Shown here: positions 23,839 to 37,330 of the stretch, piece after piece
Numbering within the stretch: position 1 is the first letter of the stretch
How the letters are laid out: each line of letters begins with the position of its first letter
Source: Rutstroemia sp. NJR-2017a BVV2
Taxonomy: Eukaryota > Ascomycota > Leotiomycetes > Helotiales > Rutstroemiaceae
DNA: 64,000 nucleotides
Assembly: GCA_002946415.1 (NCBI GenBank)
Contig: NJPS01000074.1
Location: forward strand, 496,001-560,000
Reading direction: 5' to 3'
Notes under the pieces: generated by a model
The model's database searches: none
What the model saw: only the letters and a program-made list of their open reading frames with translations
Told to the model about the DNA's origin: nothing
Position numbers and translations under genes: made by a program

Positions 23839-26800
23839 TCAGACAAGCACCCATTCACTTCCTCGTTTGATGAATTTGTCTAAAAGTAGTGTGATATCCT
23901 GTAGTACGAAACGACAAATGTAGAAGCCGAAGAATTCAGCCGCGTGGCGAGTGCAGAGCTCGAGACCGACTTGTGTTTTGTCTGCGTGACGAAGACCGGG
24001 GTCTTCAACTTGACGAGCGATTTGATCTATTGATTCTGTAAGTGACGTACATAGGATTTGAGAGTAGAATAAACTTACCAATGGCTTGCGCGGCGTCGAA
24101 CAATCTCGCCAGCGCTCCCATGTAATTCGCGTTTGGTCCCGAAAATTGCACTTGGCTCACATCCCTTTTAGCAAATCGTGTCCTTGGAATAGATGTCATC
24201 GGAAGCGTGCCCATAGTCAAACCCTCTTTAGGAACGTCTGGCGACGTAACCTTGCTCGCGTAGTTGTTTGAGAGAGCCATTGCTGAATTCTTGGATCGCA
24301 GACGTTTCCATGAAAAGGAAGACGACTTGCTACTTATGCTTCCGGCCTTTGAATTCATGCTGCTGATTTCAACATCTCCGCCTAGAACTGCGTCTTTGAA
24401 CATCCCATTGGAGCCCTGAACACCAACATCATTGCCCAATTTCTTGGAGAGAACCTGCTGAACTTGCTCAAGAACGCCCTCTAGTGATTGCATTTCTTCC
24501 AAAACTGCGTCTGCATCGCATGTGTCCACTTGACTGAGCTTCATCAAGGCCGCAGTAAGGAAATCACAGTTGGAAATCTTGTCCTCAACACTCTTGATTT
24601 TGACACCTTTTACTCGCCAGACATCTCTAGGTATGAAAAGCTTTGTGGATAGGTAACCACCTCTAGGATTGGCAATAGTTTGATATAGGGCTCGCATCAA
24701 CCAGAAAGGACGAAGTAGATACTCGGTAGGGCAAGGCTCCAGTGGAACGGGAGCACCGGCGTTCATGGGATTCGGCGAACCAGGACTATCCGGGGAATTA
24801 AGGTCACTGCTGAAAAGGTAGAGTCCACCGGTTGGCGCTCCATTCATCCTTTCCTTAAAGGCAACTGCGATGGGTGTTGGTAAAGTAGGAATTGAGGGCA
24901 TCCTGCCACTGAGGTTATTTGACTGACCATTGAGAGGAGTATTCGTGTCCGATAATTCGTCCATATTTGACACGGAAAGTGTATGGCTTCGCAAATTCTT
25001 TAAGCTTGAGGATGAGAAGTTCTTTCGCAATCCACTCCTGGAGAGACTCCGATTGGGAGATGCTGAGCGTGGGAAGGATCCCGGTATGGGTGCCGCGAGG
25101 TCATTGCTGTCACTTGTGAGGGTCCTACTGAGCATGTATGATGAAGGGAGCACATCGGAAGAATGTGGGCCTGAAACTGATCCTTGGCGCATTGGCAGGC
25201 CTGGTCGCATGCTTATTGAGCCTTGTCGTTGTTGTGGCAGACCAGCTGTCTTTGGACCGTTGCTTGAGTTACCATTGGGAACCTGTGGAGGAGGCATAGA
25301 TGGGGGCAAAGTTAGCGGCGCCTCTAAACCATTTGTTAACCTAGTTGAAGTCTCAATCTTCAATTGCTTGGCATTTTGACCAGACAGCCTTCTGCTGCGC
25401 ACACTTTGTTGAGGGCTTTCCGTGGCAGGCGGTGGTGGTAAAGCTTGTGCTGGCGGTGGGTGTGGTGGCTGGGCCTGAGACTGAGAAAAGGCGAACGCCG
25501 GGACAGTTGACGTCTCAGCCACAGATGTTAGTACCGGACCAGCAACTGCTGGAATAGAACCACTGGAGCTATGCCAAGTTCTACCCGAGAAACCACTTGA
25601 ATCTGATTCCCTTGGTAGGGCAGACTTCGACTGCAAGCCAAATTCAAAATCGTCCAGAATGTACCCTCGAGTCATCTCTTCCAGCATTCGCTCCTCCTCA
25701 TCCGATTCGTTCCCTTCATATTCATCGTGCGGGCCAATTTCTGGCTCCTGCATCTGCTGCATGAGCCGTTTCCGCTCTCTCTCTCGGGCATCTTGTATAG
25801 CGGTTTCGCGCTCACTTTGTCTTACTCTTTCTTTTGCCAGCTCCACTCTGCGTCTAACATTCGCTGCGACTTCTTCTTCGTCTTCTTCGTCTTCTTCGTC
25901 TTCTTCGTCATAGTCGTAAATATGAGTATCTGAGGGATCCATTGGCTCGAAGCCGTCATCGTACGCGGCCTCCACAGCAGCATCCAACGCGGCATCGAAT
26001 TCGGCCTCTGTAGCACCGCTAGGGTTGCGAATATGTTTTCTCCGTAGGCGCAGCGACGATGATCTCGAGTGCACCGAGGAAGCAGCTGACCCACCAGACT
26101 CGTCAATCGTATCCAACCAGGACATCGACTCGTTACTTGGTGCTCTTGTGTGTCCTTTGGAGGATGCCGGTGCCGAAAGATTCGAGTTTGACATTTCAGA
26201 AGAGCTTTGTCTTCTGTGTGTAGAACTTGAACGTTCATATGTCATTGGTGATTTGGGTCGTCGTGGGGAAAGTGGTTCCGGCATATATTGACTCTCCATC
26301 GGTGGAGCTAGGCTTGACTCAATTACTCGGTCTCGAGACTGGTATCTGGATCCATATTCTTGCCGCTGATCGTGGTTGTTTCTCATCCGGCTGTGTACTG
26401 GTTCTAGGGCCGAGGGCAACAGAGATTCTCTCCTTAAAGGTAATTGCTGACTTGTCGAATATGATGGCTCATATCGAGACTCATTTGTGTAAGACGTATC
26501 GTTGACTATTCTCGTAATCGTGGCTGTCTGGATAGTAGCAATATCCTCCTCCTCGTCGGTTGACTGCACATCCTCCATCCTGTAGGAATTGCTTTCTGGT
26601 CTGGCCGGGAGAGCTTTCTCATCACTCTCGTCAGGGGCGATTTTCGATAATTCGTTGATCCGGCTGGTATACGTGTTTCGCTAATCTGGTTAGTTCATCG
26701 CCGAGGAAAGACACCCTCGACAGGACTTACAATTGCTTCCAACTTCCGCCTATCTTCACCTCCAGAGCTACGGGCCATAACCTGTTGTAGTAAATTGCAT

Positions 26801-27765
26801 GCCTCCGAGTAGGCCTGCATGGCACCTTCATAATTCTGCGCATTGTCAAGTAACACCGCAGTGTTAGCCTTTTGCAGAGCTTTGGACAACATGGCTTTCT
26901 GCGAAGGCTGCTTGCCCCCTCGAGAAGAACTACTGCTCTTTTCGGCTCTTGAGCGATTTCTGGAATGTCCTCGGATAGCACTCGATTCCTCCTCTGCTCC
27001 TCGTCGCGATAGTCCTGCGTTGGTTGAGAAAGCCGATATGGGCGAAGGACTGACACTATGGTTTCCTGATCTGGAAGGTGACCTTCGTTGTGAGATATCC
27101 CTACGCCCCGAATCCTCCCAAGATTTACCAAAATAATCCGGAACAGTTGCGTGTACAGCGGCCGACAGTAGCCCCGCCGTCGATGGTGTCAGCGCGCTTG
27201 ACGACGGTGAAGGAGGATGTTGGTTGAATTGCTGTTGCTGTGAATTTGGAAGGGTAATAATTGGTGGAAGGGATGCAAAGGAAGGGACATCTGTATGCCG
27301 AGCAGATGGCCTTCGTCGTTGAGGACTCTGGTCAATTGACGGTCGACTCTTTTGTAGTTTTCTGGGCGGAGATTGTCCAACACCGCTCGCAAGACCGAAA
27401 CTCAGTCGCGAATTCGAACTGGAGCGACTGCGCATATGTCCCCCTCCTGTGCTTGAAGTTGTCGACTGGCTCCACCGATTCAAGTTCCCGCTTGCTTCTC
27501 TCAGACCACTCGTACTGCTCGAGCGACTATGCGGTTGACTGGGCCTTCTTCGCGATTCCTTTATTGTATCGTTCGAATCATTCTGAGGAGGGGGCGCAGT
27601 TTGGCGGGATGGACCGAATGAGGGTTTTCTCGATAAATGGCCGACGGGAGATCTTGATCTGGAGGTTGACGAGGAATTGCTTGGGTATCCGGGGTTTAAA
27701 TGACCATTGTTTGGCAACTGGTATGGCAGACGACGATCATCATTTGTTGTACTGTAAGATAACAT
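23839..27765 (-). CDS. Large MIT-domain protein (conserved in ascomycetes, function uncharacterised)
   Basis: This 1277-residue protein has exons 26731-27765, 24079-26680 and 23839-24035; introns are 50 and 43 nt. The first about 280 residues are Ser/Pro/Arg-rich and disordered. A three-helix MIT domain spans about residues 285-360 (MLSKALQKANTAVLLDNAQNYEGAMQAYSEACNLLQQV, then RRKLEAI-RNTYTSRINEL across intron 1). MIT domains bind ESCRT-III tails or microtubules, so a trafficking role is likely but inferred. The middle has an acidic DEEDEEDEE run over a GAA/GAG tract (about 25875-25910), coiled-coil-prone RE/RK repeats and long Ser/Pro-rich stretches. A conserved folded C-terminal block begins at CPTEYLLRPFWLMRALYQTI and runs to the end (KFIKRGSEWVLV). 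The two splices keep frame and restore continuous conserved sequence. Confidence 0.85.
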
Positions 27766-30700
27766 CGTCGAGATTTGAGTCGATGTTCGGGATCGAATTT
27801 GGGAGGTGTGTACTGTATCAAAAGTGGCTAGGCCTGGTCCCTATCAGGGTTAGTGCAATACAATTTACCCGTTAGGTATTGGCTTCGCTGTGGTTCAGCC
27901 CAACCCTTGCGAACCTTTCCTGGGGTCTTTTGGGTCTTTTTTGGGTCTTTTGGGTCTTTCTGCTTGTTCTACCGTGTGCCCTTCCCGTCGCGCATAAAAT
28001 TATTCGATTTGAAGATATAAATTCAATAGTCGAAGTTGTCCTGACTCGCTGTGTTTCTCTTCGTTGGAGATTTGCTGAAATTCTTGGTCGCCTAAATGTC
28101 TCCCTCAGAACTTTATGCAGCAATAGCTCTCTGCAGACCTTTTACTGAGAAAAAGTTTTGCGTGCGCAATAGCTTGTACGAAAGTAGGTGAGGTTGTCGG
28201 ACTACTCTCTAATTGGATCGTGGAAAGCGGGTGTCGATCAAGAAGAGAACATGAAAGATGGGATGTCGAGATAGGACGGACCCTGGTATTGTCTGCGGTC
28301 TGCGGGCTGCGGTCTGATAGTTCGATGAGTGATATCAGCAAAAGGTTACAAATACTTCTTCAGTCACATCACCAAACTCCTTCATGACATACCCTCCGTT
28401 GGTCAAGGTGCAGGTACCAAAGTCTCCAGATCTTGCCACTTCCAAATAACCGGATACCCCCAATATGGTACCTGAAATAGACCTCGGGAATCGCTAGGAG
28501 TGCTTAGGAGCTGCTTGGGAGACGTGCTTTCATTGTACTCGTATCGCGATTCAACCCCTGATCGTACGGTAGTTCTAATGAGAAGAAAGATCCTATTCCA
28601 CAGTCCCCATACAAGATGAAAGAAAGTACGGAGGAGAGAGTGGTAACTAGGTAAAAAGAACTGGTCGAAGTAGATGTTGGAAATGTTGGGAACAGTCCGA
28701 TGGCGACGCGCTCGGTTGTTCGCAAAGCTCTACTCTATCCCACACCTTTTCCCGCAGAAAGATGGAGCGTCGCGGTATATTGATTGATTGGGGATAGAGA
28801 CTTATGATGAGTCGGCAGAAGAGATCGTCCTCCACTAAATTAGACACTCCGGCCCACTTGACTTCTGGTCACTCACTCTGGTTTGAGACAGAAAAGTACA
28901 AGAACGAATGCCGTTTTGGGCGTTTACTGTGTGATTGATGCTCGTTGGAACTTGGAGGGGTAGTTGGGAACATCTACCGCGCTTCGGATTGGTGGTTAAC
29001 GGCTAAGGTGATGGGTGTGAGACCTCTCGTCGTCTGTCATTCAACGAATGTAGCTAGATAGTGGATGATGCGATGGAGGTCGTCATCGGGAAGAGGAGGC
29101 CCAGGTTGAAAGTAAGTATTGAATGTACCGTACTTCGTAGACAGCTGGGTGGTATATACCTAGTGCCCGTAGTGTATGGAGAAATGCGGTGCTGGCCAAA
29201 GTATACCTCCACCAACCACTACTGACAAGAGTGGGTACGTATGAGCCTAAGATAAAGTTCTACCTGGTTGTGCACAGAGACAGGAATTGGACGGCAGTAG
29301 GGCAGGCGTATAGAAGACAAGTAGATCCTGTAGACAACAACTGAACAGAAAGCAAAAGGTCGGTCAAGAAAATTTCATCAACAGGGACGTGGAGTCATGG
29401 CCTTGGATATGCCCATGCTACTAAAGTATATTCTGTATCAACCCTAAGCTGCAAGTGCTCTGATTTCCATCACTCCCTATTTCCTCTTTCGGGAGCGGGT
29501 GCGTGTTCAAATAGATGGTTTGATATGGATCGGTCGTACCAAGGAACCAGGGGACAGTGCAACGTACCTGGATCACAGATTCTGCGAAGAAGTAAGTGGC
29601 TCGGACGGGTTAGACTGAGGGATGGATTGAGATCTCTGATTTGTCCATGGCAAACGAGCATGTGCGACTTTTTTACTTGAATACCAGGAGAGACTCCACT
29701 GGGCTGCGGGCACGATAGACAGGGAAAAGAACATGTGAGCTGCAAGGATGTTTCGCCATTCCAGTATGCGAGCCAAGAAATGTGTACTTCGTACATGTAT
29801 AAGGGTTCTCCTATTTTGAGATACCGTGCAGGAAACAGAATACCGGTACCGTCGACAGCTTTCTATGGTTGGCTACGAAATCCAGTGCGCAATGGGATCT
29901 GAATTTGGGAATCTGGAGAAAGCTTGAACAGAGCAACATGATGTCTTGCTTTTCCACTGTACGTGTTTGGGGTAGACGGGATCATCCAATGTACTGTGCT
30001 TTAATGCATAGTAAATTTGGCAGAACTGCTCAGATCTGCCAGTGCTATGCATTTATGCAAAGCTGCGTTGCCGAAAAAGCTCATTTCCATTCCCATGGGA
30101 TGTCCTCATGGGATCTCTGTCGATGTGCCGATTTGAAACTATTGGACTTTACATCATCAAATGTACTCAGTAGTCCAAGGTCCATACGCTCTATGGGGGT
30201 TGAAGCATGGCTTGATATCGTTTCATGATCCTTCCGTCTTCCACTCTGCATGTACAGTATTATCCCGTACGAAGTTGCAATGTAAGCCAGGCTCAGGGGT
30301 AAGTCGCGAATAGTAACAATCTAAGAAAGTGCGAGTATCAAAAGTCTCCGAGAGTGAATCTGAGCTGAGAAACAAACAGTGGGCTCCCTGGATCACTCAA
30401 AAAACCAAGAAGAGTCTTGGTATCATATCAGATGTCATCACCATTGTTTCTAAAACCATCTCGTAGGATTTTGGATTTCTTACAATACAAGTATCTCAAG
30501 CATCAAGCCAAGTCTCATCCCCCAAACAACCAGCTTCATTTGGTCCCCATTAGGAAATTGTTTCGATTGGACTGTTTTGAGAGCTTAACTTTCACATCGA
30601 ATTCCATTGTGAAACAGCCCTGCACAGTCAGGATCGCCCACTTAATGTTTTGGCATCGGTTGACGACAACAAGATTCGAGATATGGTGTAGATGCCTTTA

Positions 30701-30838
30701 CTTAACTCTCCAGGGCAGAAAAAACAGGTCGATTTGGGACAACATATTTTAGTTGATTACTGTTGTCCAATGGATATCCTAGAGACTCTGTGAAATTATA
30801 ATGCTTTCATTGTCCAAAAGATATTTGTAAATTGTATT
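27766..30838. other. Long gene-poor region, left of the MITE
   Basis: This 3 kb stretch has no supported gene. Next to the MIT-protein start, four GGGTCTTT units occur at 27923-27960. Further right the sequence is mixed, with scattered ORFs under 120 codons on both strands, none with splice sites, motifs or codon character I trust. The MIT-protein promoter and long 5' UTR are expected at the left end. Confidence 0.45.
27923..27960. repeat. Four degenerate GGGTCTTT(TT) units
   Basis: Tandem units with T-run length variation lie about 160-195 bp upstream of the MIT-protein start codon. The copies differ only in their T runs, which suggests slippage. Confidence 0.85.
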
Positions 30839-31268
30839 CAATAGTGGATGTCAGAATTCCGTGCGCACGAGCTATAAGCGACAAATATCCCCTAACAAAA
30901 ATCACTATTTGTGATATTTTCAATAATTAATAACTAATTCAATTTTTAATATAAATCTTTGATAAAGATATCATTTTAAAGCTAAGATTAAGAACTATAA
31001 CTTTCTAACCGGTGGTATTTCAATAATATGAATAGTTTAACTAGTAATTATATATTAAAAGTTATAACTTTTAAAGATAAACATTTATAGCTAAGTAATT
31101 TATAAAATTAAAATCGAACTTATAAAACTAAAGAATCAGGCTCTAAATAAATAATAAACCTATATTTATAGAAATATCTTATAACTTCAATTTGTTATTA
31201 ATTATTGAAATCGTAGTAAATTTGGGATTTTTGATAAGCTGCGCACGGAATTCTGACACCCACTATTG
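30839..31268. mobile_element. MITE-like element, 430 bp, with terminal inverted repeats
   Basis: Left end 30839-30867 and right end 31240-31268 are inverted copies of a 29-bp sequence, differing at one position (GTGGATGTC versus GTGGGTGTC). The core GTCAGAATTCCGTGCGCA is identical. Inverted similarity continues inward with decay; both ends share TTTCAATAATTAATAAC about 80-95 bp in. A TA dinucleotide abuts GTGGRTGTC on both sides, consistent with TA target duplication as in Tc1/mariner elements, with the CAA/TTG beyond it possibly flank. The interior is extremely AT-rich and has no ORF, so the element is non-autonomous or heavily mutated (RIP or AT drift). No transposase and no second copy is visible in the window. 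Confidence 0.85.
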
Positions 31269-32957
31269 TAATGTTTCCATGTCTTTTAGGTGTGTTGTCG
31301 GCCTGAGCTGCCGTTTACTTGAGGATTATTAATTCATCGACCAACTTCAAAACTTCGATATTCAACCAAAATACCATAATTCAGAATAGGTTAATAAGAA
31401 ATAAATAGATCTCTTTGCAAATCTGGATTTGCTCGACTGCTGCACCCACTGGCCGTTCACAACTTTTACAGCGACAAGACATTTGGCACCTTCATAAGGT
31501 TACCCCATCTATCCATCCCTTGGCTCTACGGTGTTACATCGTTGCAAATATATCGCTACAATGGACGCCCGGAGAAGCAGGCGTAGAGCTAGAAGTAGAA
31601 GTGGAAGTGGGAACATATCAATTTGAGTTTATCGTGTCTTCTGGAACGAGGATGTATGACCTGCTCAATTTGTATAACCCGGAGTCTGTCGTGAGCCGTT
31701 GTGTTACATTAGGATCGGTAGTCTGCGGCGTACAATACTTAAGATCCTTCTCCAACGTAATCAACAGCTCAAACACATCTATCCTGATAATCATTTTCAA
31801 TCGGACTTCAATAATGATCCGATCGTGCCATCTACGCCCCTTTTCTTCTACTCCTTATTGCCCCACTCCTTATTGCTCTAGTCATCATTGCTCTACTCTT
31901 TATCACTTCTCTACTCCTTATTACTCCAGCCGTATAAGGGGGATGGGCGAGATGAATCCATCATAATGAAGCAAAAAAGACATGCTGATCCCACCATCAG
32001 ATCTCGTCTCCAGACTAATGCAAATGCAAAATATGTTCTAGCCATGACCGACGAACCTTCCGAGGAAACAACAACGCTTTGTCTGATCACAAGTTTCAAC
32101 TTCTTCTACCTCCGACTCTCTCTCCACCCGGTAAAACCGATTAAGAAACGCGATCCTATCACTTATGAAGCTGACTACCTCGAACGTCTAGCCCGGAGTG
32201 TGGTTGTAACGCAGGGATACATATGATTCTCATACTTATCAGCCCACGAAGTTACATGGGCTGGACGTTGAGTTTGGATACGTTCAATGTAAAATTCTCG
32301 TGACGTCTAGCCCTTTCCCGAGCAGAAATCCACCTTGCCAATCACGAGTACTGCGCGGCTCTGCATATGCATAGAAATGGCATCACGAAAAAGGGCGTTG
32401 ATGGACGTAATGGAAATTGATGGACATTGATATACTCAACTATCCAAAGCAACAACGAAGTTACTCTTCCTCCAGTACTTCGGTGTTTACTGGTTTGAAG
32501 ACGATTTGATCAACAGATGTTGAAGACCGACGGACTTCCAACTGCGTAATTCAATGATATGGTTTGTAATAGATAGCACACTTGAAGACAACTTATGTCG
32601 CTGTTGTTTACAAGAAAAACGCAAATTGGAAGTCACCCCTCATTCGCGATAAGATAAGATCGTTAGTAACGTTTGTGACCTCACCGGAATTCGACCACCG
32701 TCGTCACCCCACCGCGGAGCTTCAAAGCCGAAGCACTTGGGGTTTTGATATTTATGATCTTGATGATCCCTCACTGCCACTGTTATACACATTGCACAGG
32801 TTACACTTCTTCTCTCTCCCCCGTTCGGTCTCTTTGAACGGTTGATCTACTGCTGTGTGCTTTGTAATACGTTCCTTGCTTGCATCCTTTACTTGCCTAA
32901 TCACACATCATACCTCACATCCACTCTACCCAGCATTCACAATAACACTCATTGAAG
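31269..32957. other. Gene-poor region between the MITE and 5-oxoprolinase
   Basis: This stretch contains a degenerate CTACTCCTTATTG-type tandem repeat at about 31847-31927. The open frame across it (31415-31966) owes its length partly to that repeat and was not accepted. The right end should hold the 5-oxoprolinase promoter; its last about 100 bp are CA-rich. Confidence 0.45.
31847..31927. repeat. Degenerate tandem repeat of a CTACTCCTTATTG-like unit
   Basis: About five imperfect copies of a 13-16 bp pyrimidine-rich unit are seen, each with an ACTC(C/T)TTAT(T/C) core. The copies are diverged, so this is an old array. Confidence 0.7.
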
Positions 32958-35900
32958 ATGGGTGGGCAACAGCAGGAAAGAGGCGGCTTCAGGATCGCTA
33001 TAGATGTAAGTGGAACCACTCCTCTACGATCCTGTGGTATTTCATGGCTTCTGGCAGAAGGCTTCATCGATCTTGTACCTCAATGCGGAAATTATTTGGC
33101 TCTTCATCGAACACAAACAGCCTCATTTCCCGTCCGGAATTATACAATGCTAATAAGACACATAGAGGGGCGGAACATTCACAGACTGTGTAGGAAATCC
33201 TGGCACAGGTCGAATGGAAGACGATGTGATCATCAAACTTCTATCTGAAGATCCTTCGAATTACGAAGATGCACCACTAGAAGGTATCCGGCGACTGATG
33301 TCAAAATTCCTCGGTAAAGAAATCCCTCGTGGGGAGCCGTTAGATACCTCTAAGATTGAGTCGATACGGATGGGAACCACAGTGGCCACAAACGCATTGT
33401 TGGAAAGAAAAGGCGAGAAGATTGCAATGGTGGTTACAAAGGGTTTCAAAGATTGTCTGGAAATTGGTAATCAATCAAGACCTAGGATTTTCGACCTAGC
33501 CATCAAGAAGCCTGATGTTCTTTATGAGCATGTCGTGGAAATTGACGAGCGTGTTACACTGGAAGATTACGCGGAAGATCCGACACGAAATGTCACCAAG
33601 ATTGAAGAAGGCGGTGCAGAGGACAAGGATCTTGTACGTGGATTATCCTCAGAGGCAGTGAGAATCCTCCAGCGACCTGAAGAGGGGAAAATACGCTCTC
33701 AGTTGCAGGAAGTTTATGACAAAGGAATCAAGAGTATAGCAGTTTGTTTAATGCATGGTTACACGTTTCCGCACCATGAAGCCTTAGTTGGCAAGATTGC
33801 AAAGGAAATTGGATTTGAGCACGTGTCTCTCAGTCACGAGCTTATGCCCATGATCAAATTGGTTCCAAGGGGTACATCAGCTTGCGCTGATGCTTACCTA
33901 ACCCCGGCTATCAAGAAGTATATCGCTGGCTTCTCAAAGGGTTTCGAGGGCGGGCTAGGAACAGAGAGTGTGAAGCACGAGAAAGGATCAAAAGGTGCAA
34001 GATGCGAGTTTATGCAAAGTGATGGTGGCTTGGTGGACGTCGACAAGTTTTCCGGTCTCAAAGCAATTCTTTCTGGACCTGCCGGAGGTGTAGTCGGATA
34101 TGCGCTTACATCCTATGATCCTGAGACCAAAATACCGGTCATTGGATTTGATATGGGTGGTACGTCAACCGACGTTTCCAGATATGGTTCTGGGCGATAT
34201 GAGCATGTTTTCGAAACTACTACAGCTGGTGTGACCATACAATCTCCGCAGCTCGATATTAACACGGTGGCTGCAGGTGGTGGTTCACGTTTATTCTTCA
34301 GGAATGGCTTGTTTGTTGTTGGACCCGAGTCGGCGGGTGCTCATCCGGGGCCTGGCTGTTATCGTAAGGGGGGTCCTGCCGCAGTGACTGATGCCAATCT
34401 GTTCCTTGGTCGTTTAATCCCGGATTTCTTTCCCAAGATTTTTGGAAAGAATGAGGACGAGGGACTTGATGTCTCTGCAAGTGAAAAGCTCCTCCAGCAA
34501 CTGGCTGATGAGGTTAACAAGGAAATGGGCAAGAACATGACTGCTGATGAGGTCGCCTATGGCTTCTTGACTGTTGCAAATGAAGCTATGACTCGGCCAA
34601 TTCGGACGTTGACTGAGGCGAAGGGTCATGATACATCAAAACACCGCTTGGCAACATTCGGTGGTGCTGGTGGACAACATGCTGTGGCTATTGCGGAGAG
34701 CTTGGGTATCCGTCAGATCCTCGTCCATCGCTACTCGTCTGTGCTCTCAGCTTATGGTATGGCTTTGGCCGATGTTGTGGATGAGAAGCAAGAGCCGGAA
34801 TCAAAGGTGTGGTCAGATACTGGAGATTCTCGAGATTATTTGAAGCATAAGATCGAGGAGCTCAAAGGAAAATGCACTGCTGCACTTAAAGAACAAGGTT
34901 TTGCGGATCACGCTATCGTTCACGAGGAGTACTTAAACATGAGATATCGTGGCACCGAATCTGCTCTGATGGTTGTCAAGCCTGACGAGAAAGAAGTCGA
35001 GGAATTTGGTGGAGATGAGTGGGCCTATGGAAAGGCTTTCATCAAGCAGCATCAACAAGAATTCGGATTTACTCTGCCTGACCGTGATATCATCGTTGAT
35101 GATGTCCGTGTTCGCGGTATTGGAAAGAGCTTCCAAGGTCTAGAAAAGACTGTTGATAAGCAACTGAAGGAAATTACCCCGAAGGATGTGGAAAAAGGAA
35201 AGAAAGAGTATAAAAGATCACAAGTTTACTTCGAAGGTGGACGACGAGAAACTCCAATCTACAAACTGGAAGATCTCGACACCGGTGACAGAGTCTGCGG
35301 TCCAGCAATCTTGGCAGATGGAACACAAACTATTGTCGTACCGCCAGGCGCGAAAGCTTTGATCATTGAAACACATGTTGTTATTAATATTGGAGACCAA
35401 GAAGCGAAAGACAAGTGAGTACACCTATATTCGAAGCTTGTCTGATTTTTAGCTGTGCTGACCATATACTAGATCTTCTGCGAAGGGCGAAACTGAATCA
35501 GTCGATCCTATTATGCTTAGCATCTTCGCTCACAGATTCATGGCTATTGCCGAACAGATGGGTCGAGCACTCCAAAAGACCAGCGTTAGTACCAACGTGA
35601 AGGAACGTTTGGATTATTCGTGTGCATTATTCGATTCTACCGGTGGGCTAGTCGCAAACGCACCACATCTTCCGGTCCATCTAGGATCTATGTCAACCTG
35701 TGTAAAACGACAAGCGGAGATCTGGAAAGGCAAGCTTGTCAAAGGCGACGTGATCGTTTCCAACCACCCAGAGTATGGAGGAACCCATCTTCCTGATATT
35801 ACTGTCATCACTCCTGCTTTCGATGCAGCCGGCGAGAAGATCTTGTTCTATGTTGCTTCTAGGGCGCATCACGCAGATATTGGCGGAATCCTTCCAGGTA

Positions 35901-37330
35901 GTATGCCGCCTCACTCCAGAGAGCTTTTCCAAGAAGGAGCCGCAATCAAGTCGGAGAAATTGGTCAGTGCTGGTCGCTTCAATGAAGACAGAATTACAGA
36001 GCTCCTCCTTGATGAGCCAGCAAAATGGCCTGGATGCAGTGGAACCCGATGTTTGGCAGATAACATCTCAGATCTCAAGGCGCAGATTTCAAGTAATATG
36101 AAGGGTATTAATCTTATCAGCGCATTGATCGAAGAGTATGGGGAAGAAGTGGTGAACTTTTACATGGTCAACATTCAGAACAATGCTGAGTTGAGCGTTC
36201 GCAATCTGTTGAAGGATGTCAGCAAACGATTTGAAGGTCAAGATCTTTCAGCTGTTGACTACATGGATGACGGAAGTCCCATCAAGTTGAAGATTACAAT
36301 TGATGCTGAGAAGGGTGAAGCTGTCTTTGACTTTGAGGGAACCGGACCAGAAGTATACGGTAAGTTATATACTCTCTACACTCCACCACATTATGTACCT
36401 CAACACTAACATATCATAGGCAACACCAATGCCCCACAAGCCGTCACCTACAGCGCCATAATATATTGTCTCCGCTCCCTAATCTCCGAAGACATTCCTC
36501 TCAACCAAGGCTGCCTCAAGCCCATCCGCGTCCTCATCCCACCCAAATCCTTCCTCTCCCCCTCCGACCACGCCGCCGTCGTCGGCGGCAACGTCCTCAC
36601 ATCCCAACGGGTCACCGACGTCATCCTCAAAGCCTTCCGTGCCTGTGCCGCCAGCCAAGGCGACTGCAACAACCTAACATTCGGCTTCGGCGGCAACACC
36701 GATGGCGGGAAACGCGTAGAGGGTTTCGGCTACTACGAGACGATTGCGGGGGGCTCGGGCGCGGGTGATGGCTGGAATGGCACGAATGGCGTGCATACCC
36801 ATATGACGAATACGCGGATCACGGACGCGGAGGTCTTTGAGAGACGGTATCCGGTTTTGTTGAGGGAATTCAGTTTAAGAGCGGGGAGTGGCGGGGAGGG
36901 GAAGTGGAGGGGTGGGGATGGTGTGGTAAGGGACATCGAGTTTAGAATTCCAGTGCAAGTGAGTATTCTAAGCGAGAGGAGAGTCTACAGACCGTATGGG
37001 TTGGAAGGGGGAGAGGATGCGCAATGCGGGTTGAATATTTGGGTGAGGAAAGTCGAGAAGAGTGATCGGGAGAGGTCGGATAAGTTCTTGAATGGAGATG
37101 GGGGGAAGGGGGATGAGGAAAAGGTTTATGAGGAGAGGAGGATTAATCTAGGGGGGAAGAATACGGCGGCTATGAAGGCGGGGGAGAGGATTATTATACA
37201 TACGCCGGGTGGAGGCGGGTGGGGGAAGGCGGGCGGGGAGAGGGGCGTGGACAGGGAGAGGACGGATCATATGGCGGCGTGGAAGGGGGGGAGTTGGGCG
37301 AATAGGCAGGAGACTGCGTTGCAGGTTTAG
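32958..37330 (+). CDS. OXP1: 5-oxoprolinase (ATP-dependent, hydantoinase A/B fusion)
   Basis: This enzyme opens 5-oxo-L-proline to glutamate using ATP in the cytosol, as part of glutathione turnover. Exons are 32958-33005, 33166-35414, 35473-36359 and 36420-37330, giving 1364 residues, slightly longer than yeast Oxp1 (1286). Intron 1 (160 nt) restores [14 protein letters not shown], the N-terminal phosphate-binding loop. The hydantoinase A half includes [53 protein letters not shown] and [19 protein letters not shown]. The hydantoinase B half begins at [20 protein letters not shown] and has [30 protein letters not shown] and a Gly-rich end near [12 protein letters not shown]. Both halves are intact. 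The last exon differs sharply in composition from exons 2-3: codons end mainly in C at its start and in G towards its end. The gene is convergent with the PXA-PX gene. Confidence 0.96.

Noticed and set aside
29470..29796. 108-codon minus-strand ORF in the gene desert
   Set aside because: No motif and no flanking splice signals; the length is within chance expectation for this composition.
31415..31966. 183-codon plus-strand open frame
   Set aside because: Its 3' part is a translation of the degenerate CTACTCCTTATTG repeat. There is no motif, no coding-like composition upstream and no splice partner.
36448..37000. Horizontal-transfer origin for the GC-rich last exon of OXP1
   Set aside because: The protein stays continuous and family-like, and the same composition change recurs in unrelated neighbouring genes, which argues for a local mutational or conversion process.
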